Of a DNA stretch of 7,843 nt, positions 5,357 through 7,843 are shown piece after piece. Under the pieces are notes generated by a model. That model saw only the letters and a program-made list of their open reading frames with translations, was not told the origin of the DNA and did no database searches. The position numbers and the translations under genes are program-made. Each line of letters opens with the position of its first letter. Position 1 is the stretch's first letter. The stretch is from an uncultured Lachnospiraceae bacterium (GTDB lineage Bacteria > Bacillota_A > Clostridia > Lachnospirales > Lachnospiraceae): assembly GCA_910577835.1 (NCBI GenBank), contig CAJTOU010000084.1, positions 1 through 7,843 of the forward strand, read 5' to 3'.

Positions 5357-6693
5357 ACAATGTTATAGCTATCGAAAACGGAAGGGCATTCAACAAAGAT
5401 AAGATTCATAATAAGAATTGCAGCATCCTTGATAAACTTGGTAAGAGTGCACCTTTAATTTTGATTGCAATAATGTTTATAGCAGGCAGCATTGTAGCTC
5501 TCCTTTTTGACGTTCCTGTAAAGAATGTGATGAATAATTACTCATATGATGTGCTTGTCATTCTCATCGTCATGGAGTTATTTACGAATCTAATAGCTGA
5601 GACGGGGATTATGCAACTCCTCGCAATCAAAATTGCCGAATTATCCAAGGGACAAAAACGACTTTGTTTGATGATGTTCGGTGGCATGATGTTCCTCATT
5701 TCATCCTGTCTGAATAACATTACAGCTGTAATGATGATTCTGCCAATAGTATTTGTTCTATTGAAAACACTTGAAGTTGACCGGAAATATGTATGCGTTT
5801 TCTTCGCTGCAATTCTTGCTCTCTCAAATACTGGCGGAGCAGCGTCCCCAGTAGGAGACTTTCCTGCAATTGTTATTATGACGAGCGGAATCACAAGTTT
5901 CCTAAGTTACATGACACATGCATTCCCTTTATTTTCACTTACTTCCGTCGTATTGATTATATTTTGGGGTATACATGTTAAAAAGGAAAAAAATGATGGA
6001 GCGATTCGTAGTTTGGCAGTAAGCAATCTCAAAAGCCAGTATAAGAATATTGAAATCCGATTTGATGTTTTGAAATGGCTGGCAGTAGTGTTTATTTCGA
6101 TGTTTCTTGCTTGGAGCATTGTTCCGCAGGATACTATTCCCCCTGAAATCATTGCGGTTCTTGGCTATGTTGTAGCTATGGTCATTTGTTCAGTCAAGAA
6201 AATCAAGGTGAGACAACTCATGGATCTCAAATCAGTCCTTACAATCGCCTCCTTCCTGTTTTTTGCACAAGTAGTTAGTCAGACTGGTCTCTTAAATTTA
6301 GTGGCTGCATACCTTCAAAGCAATATTGACAATCCAAAATTGTTGGTTATGGCTATCATGGTAATCACATCACTTGTGGCAGGTGCGTTTAGTGCAGGAC
6401 CAGCAGCCGCAGCTATGATGCCTGTAATTATAGAAATCTGCAAAGGATCTCTTCACGCGCAATCGGATTGGATTGCAGTTGCCTATGCGGCAGCAATATG
6501 CGCAGGAAGTTCATTGTTTATGTGGTCTGCAACTGCAGGTTTTATTCTCTCAGGAAAAGTAAATTCGGCTGGCATTGAAGAAGACAGCGGGAATAAAGTT
6601 TCCTGGGGTGTTGGTCAGTACTTGAAATATGGATTTGTGAATTATGCCATCCAACTATCTATTGCACTAGCAGTAATGGCAGTGGTTCTCTGA
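5353..6693 (+). CDS. Ion-transporter-superfamily permease, ArsB/NhaD/SLC13-like (446 aa)
   Basis: A polytopic membrane protein with about 10-11 hydrophobic segments after a 30-residue polar N-terminus. Two inverted-repeat-like halves each carry the superfamily's signature loops: 'CLNNITAV' (119-126) and 'SNTGGAASPVGDFPA' (158-172) in the first half, 'AGAFSAGPAAAAMMP' (from 343) and 'AGSSLFMWSATAGF' (from 384) in the second. The first-half loop is a variant of the SNxGGxxxxxGDxPN motif of ArsB/NhaD/P-protein members. Relatives move arsenite, sodium/protons or di- and tricarboxylates; the substrate here cannot be assigned. The start at 5353 is set by GGAGG (5340-5344), 8 nt upstream, and by the ATGA overlap; an in-frame ATG at 5338 lies just before that site. 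It is the last large gene of the operon. Confidence 0.88.
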   Translation: MNNVIAIENGRAFNKDKIHNKNCSILDKLGKSAPLILIAIMFIAGSIVALLFDVPVKNVMNNYSYDVLVILIVMELFTNLIAETGIMQLLAIKIAELSKGQKRLCLMMFGGMMFLISSCLNNITAVMMILPIVFVLLKTLEVDRKYVCVFFAAILALSNTGGAASPVGDFPAIVIMTSGITSFLSYMTHAFPLFSLTSVVLIIFWGIHVKKEKNDGAIRSLAVSNLKSQYKNIEIRFDVLKWLAVVFISMFLAWSIVPQDTIPPEIIAVLGYVVAMVICSVKKIKVRQLMDLKSVLTIASFLFFAQVVSQTGLLNLVAAYLQSNIDNPKLLVMAIMVITSLVAGAFSAGPAAAAMMPVIIEICKGSLHAQSDWIAVAYAAAICAGSSLFMWSATAGFILSGKVNSAGIEEDSGNKVSWGVGQYLKYGFVNYAIQLSIALAVMAVVL

Positions 6694-7028
6694 TGAGTTT
6701 TAGGAATACTCATGGAACAATTGGAGTGTAATATACCGTCAATATACACAGAAATTATTACTAACACTTCTGATTCAAAACATATCAAAATATCAGTTAA
6801 TGTTGTTATAATTGATGGTGTAATAAACATATAAAATGTGTTTCATTTCCCGCTACAAGTCAAATAATACTGAACATTACCAAACAACTATATAACCAGA
6901 TACAAATATAACAGATATGTAAATATGTAATGTTAACGGAATTATTAAAATATTTATATGCAAAATTTTAGCTTTCTAAAAATAATTTTATTAATAACAG
7001 CAACAAATAAGGAATCCCTTGGTAAACA
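6694..7028. other. AT-rich spacer between the operon and the insertion sequence
   Basis: About 335 bp with little clear content apart from one possible 40-aa ORF. There is a 6-bp dyad ATGAGT/ACTCAT across the permease stop codon (6693-6713), a perfect tandem repeat ATATGTAA x2 (6915-6930), and an 8-bp inverted repeat AACATTAC/GTAATGTT (6873-6880 and 6927-6934). I found no convincing rho-independent terminator for the operon. Confidence 0.5.
6712..6834 (+). CDS. Possible 40-aa ORF downstream of the permease
   Basis: ATG at 6712, 18 nt after the permease stop, opens a 40-codon frame starting MEQLECNIPSIYTEIITNTS and ending 'IDGVINI', stop TAA 6832-6834. The only upstream ribosome-binding candidate is a weak TTTTAGG 7 nt before the ATG. 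The residue pattern suggests short beta strands. It may be a small final operon gene, a remnant, or a chance frame in AT-rich DNA. No relative recognised. Confidence 0.22.
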   Translation: MEQLECNIPSIYTEIITNTSDSKHIKISVNVVIIDGVINI

Positions 7029-7828
7029 TGGTAGTGTAAATAAGTTTGTGTTTTTGGAAATAAATGACTCCTTTTTGGTAAGAATTAGGATATGGAAATT
7101 TTTATCGAAAAGGAGTGTTTTTATGCCAGTAGCAAAGGAGCAGATCCGACAGATCATCGCAGAAAACAACTTAAACAGCGTCACTGATGTTTATGCCCTC
7201 CTCCGGGACAGTTTTAAGGACATCCTGCAGGAACTCATGGAGGCAGAGATGAACGCCACCCTCGGTTACGAGAAAAACCGCAAGGGAGATCTACAGACAG
7301 ACAACAAGCGCAATGGGCATTCTCCAAAAAACTTAAAGAGCCAGTATGGGGAATTCCAGATTGACGTGCCCAGGGACCGGAACGGGGAATTTGAGCCGAA
7401 GCTGATACCGAAATACCAGCGTGACATCTCAGGGATCGAAGAAAAAGTGATCTCCCTGTATGCACGCGGAATGAGCACACGGGACATCCATGACCAGCTG
7501 AATGACCTGTATGGGATCGAGCTGTCAGCAGAGATGGTCAGCAAGATCACGGACAGGATCCTGCTGCAGGTCAAATAGTGGCAGTCACGCCCGCTGAACC
7601 CAGTATATCCATTCGTATTCATGGACTGCATCCATTACAAAGTCCGGGAGGATGGGCGGATACTGAGCCGCGCTGCCTATGTTGTGCTGGGCGTGACAGC
7701 AGAGGGTTACAAAGAGATCTTAAGCATTACCGTCGGGGCAAACGAGACCAGCAAGTTCTGGCTTGGGATGCTGAACGACCTCCACAACCGGGGCGTAAAG
7801 GATGTGCTGTTCTTCTGCGTGGATGGCC
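7029..7828 (+). mobile_element. IS256-family insertion sequence, left portion (right part missing)
   Basis: The transposase gene begins at 7123 and its family fixes the element. The left terminal repeat probably starts around 7029-7035 (GGTAGTGTAAATAAGTTTGTG region), about 90 bp before the ATG, as is usual for IS256-group elements. Base composition becomes visibly richer in GC inside the gene. The right end and any target-site duplication lie beyond the contig, so the exact left boundary is an estimate. Confidence 0.6.
7123..7828 (+). pseudogene. IS256/Mutator-type transposase with in-frame amber stop and truncated 3' end
   Basis: AAAAGGAG (7108-7115) sits 7 nt before the ATG and MPVAKEQIRQIIAENN is a typical family N-terminus, so longer frames from 6958 are rejected. 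The family-typical N-terminal half includes 'LLRDSFKDILQELMEAEMNA', the 'KRNGHSPKN' segment and 'SLYARGMSTRDI'. After 151 residues a TAG (7576-7578) interrupts the frame. The same frame then continues 'WQSRPLNPVYPFVFMDCIHY' with the first catalytic Asp (7624-7626) and 'VLFFCVDG' with the second (7822-7824). Relatives usually have Glu at the stop position (VKEWQSRPL), so GAG to TAG is the simplest explanation. The catalytic Glu lies past the contig end. Full-length relatives are about 400 aa. Confidence 0.9.
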
Positions 7829-7843
7829 AGATGTGTATAAGAG
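7829..7843. other. Residual Nextera (Tn5 mosaic-end) sequencing adaptor
   Basis: The final 15 bases, AGATGTGTATAAGAG, equal the first 15 of the 19-base mosaic end AGATGTGTATAAGAGACAG. They also break the transposase reading: family members continue VDGL after the second catalytic Asp, whereas the window reads DG-Q-M-C-I-R. I treat these bases as non-genomic. Confidence 0.9.

Noticed and set aside
6826..6844. Terminator after the operon (AAACA/TGTTT dyad)
   Set aside because: The stem is only 5 bp and AT-rich, and no T-tract follows.
6958..7122. 55-residue N-terminal extension of the transposase
   Set aside because: It crosses the presumed IS left end and is not family-like; ATG 7123 has AAAAGGAG and a typical N-terminus.
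7576..7578. Amber codon reassignment in this organism
   Set aside because: No other complete gene here ends in TAG, but only a handful of genes are visible. None of the other main genes contains an internal TAG, so a point mutation is the simpler reading.

Overview
The window looks like one contig from a low-GC Firmicute, most likely a gut Clostridia/Lachnospiraceae-type anaerobe. The signs are AT-rich intergenic DNA, strong AGGAGG-type ribosome binding sites, and the gene families present. Base composition varies by eye: the operon is moderately AT-rich, the XRE gene and spacers are very AT-rich, and the 244-420 block and IS256 gene are visibly more GC-rich. This patchwork suggests accessory DNA. 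The last 15 bases match the Illumina Nextera/Tn5 mosaic-end adaptor, so genomic sequence probably stops near 7828.

Layout. (1) Positions 1-42, minus strand: the first 14 codons of a probable TetR-family regulator, with a perfect-consensus promoter at 90-118 and a tandem 13-bp repeat in its leader. (2) Positions 119-699: no convincing gene. A 310-bp block at 231-540 holds a perfect 15-bp hairpin, a longer imperfect hairpin and a 13-bp inverted repeat, framed by two 27-bp direct repeats. (3) Positions 700-1887, minus strand: an XRE-type regulator with a large uncharacterised C-terminal region. (4) Positions 1888-2387: divergent regulatory region with four TGTKCATAA half-sites and a good promoter at 2309-2336. 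(5) Positions 2388-6693, plus strand: a tightly packed operon of two candidate 22-codon leader ORFs, a fused ABC exporter, a possible 21-codon TTG ORF, two small proteins that look paralogous, a 194-aa orphan protein and an ion-transporter-superfamily permease. (6) Positions 6694-7028: AT-rich spacer with one possible 40-aa ORF. (7) About 7029-7828: left part of an IS256-family element whose transposase has an in-frame amber stop.

The part most likely to be undescribed is the operon. An ABC exporter and an ArsB/NhaD/SLC13-like permease bracket two short paralogous proteins and an orphan soluble protein, and a divergent XRE regulator sits upstream. No peptide-maturation enzyme, peptidase domain or Cys-rich precursor is visible. 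The substrate cannot be read from sequence. My working inference is an inducible transport or resistance cassette in which the small proteins are partners or cargo of the transporters.
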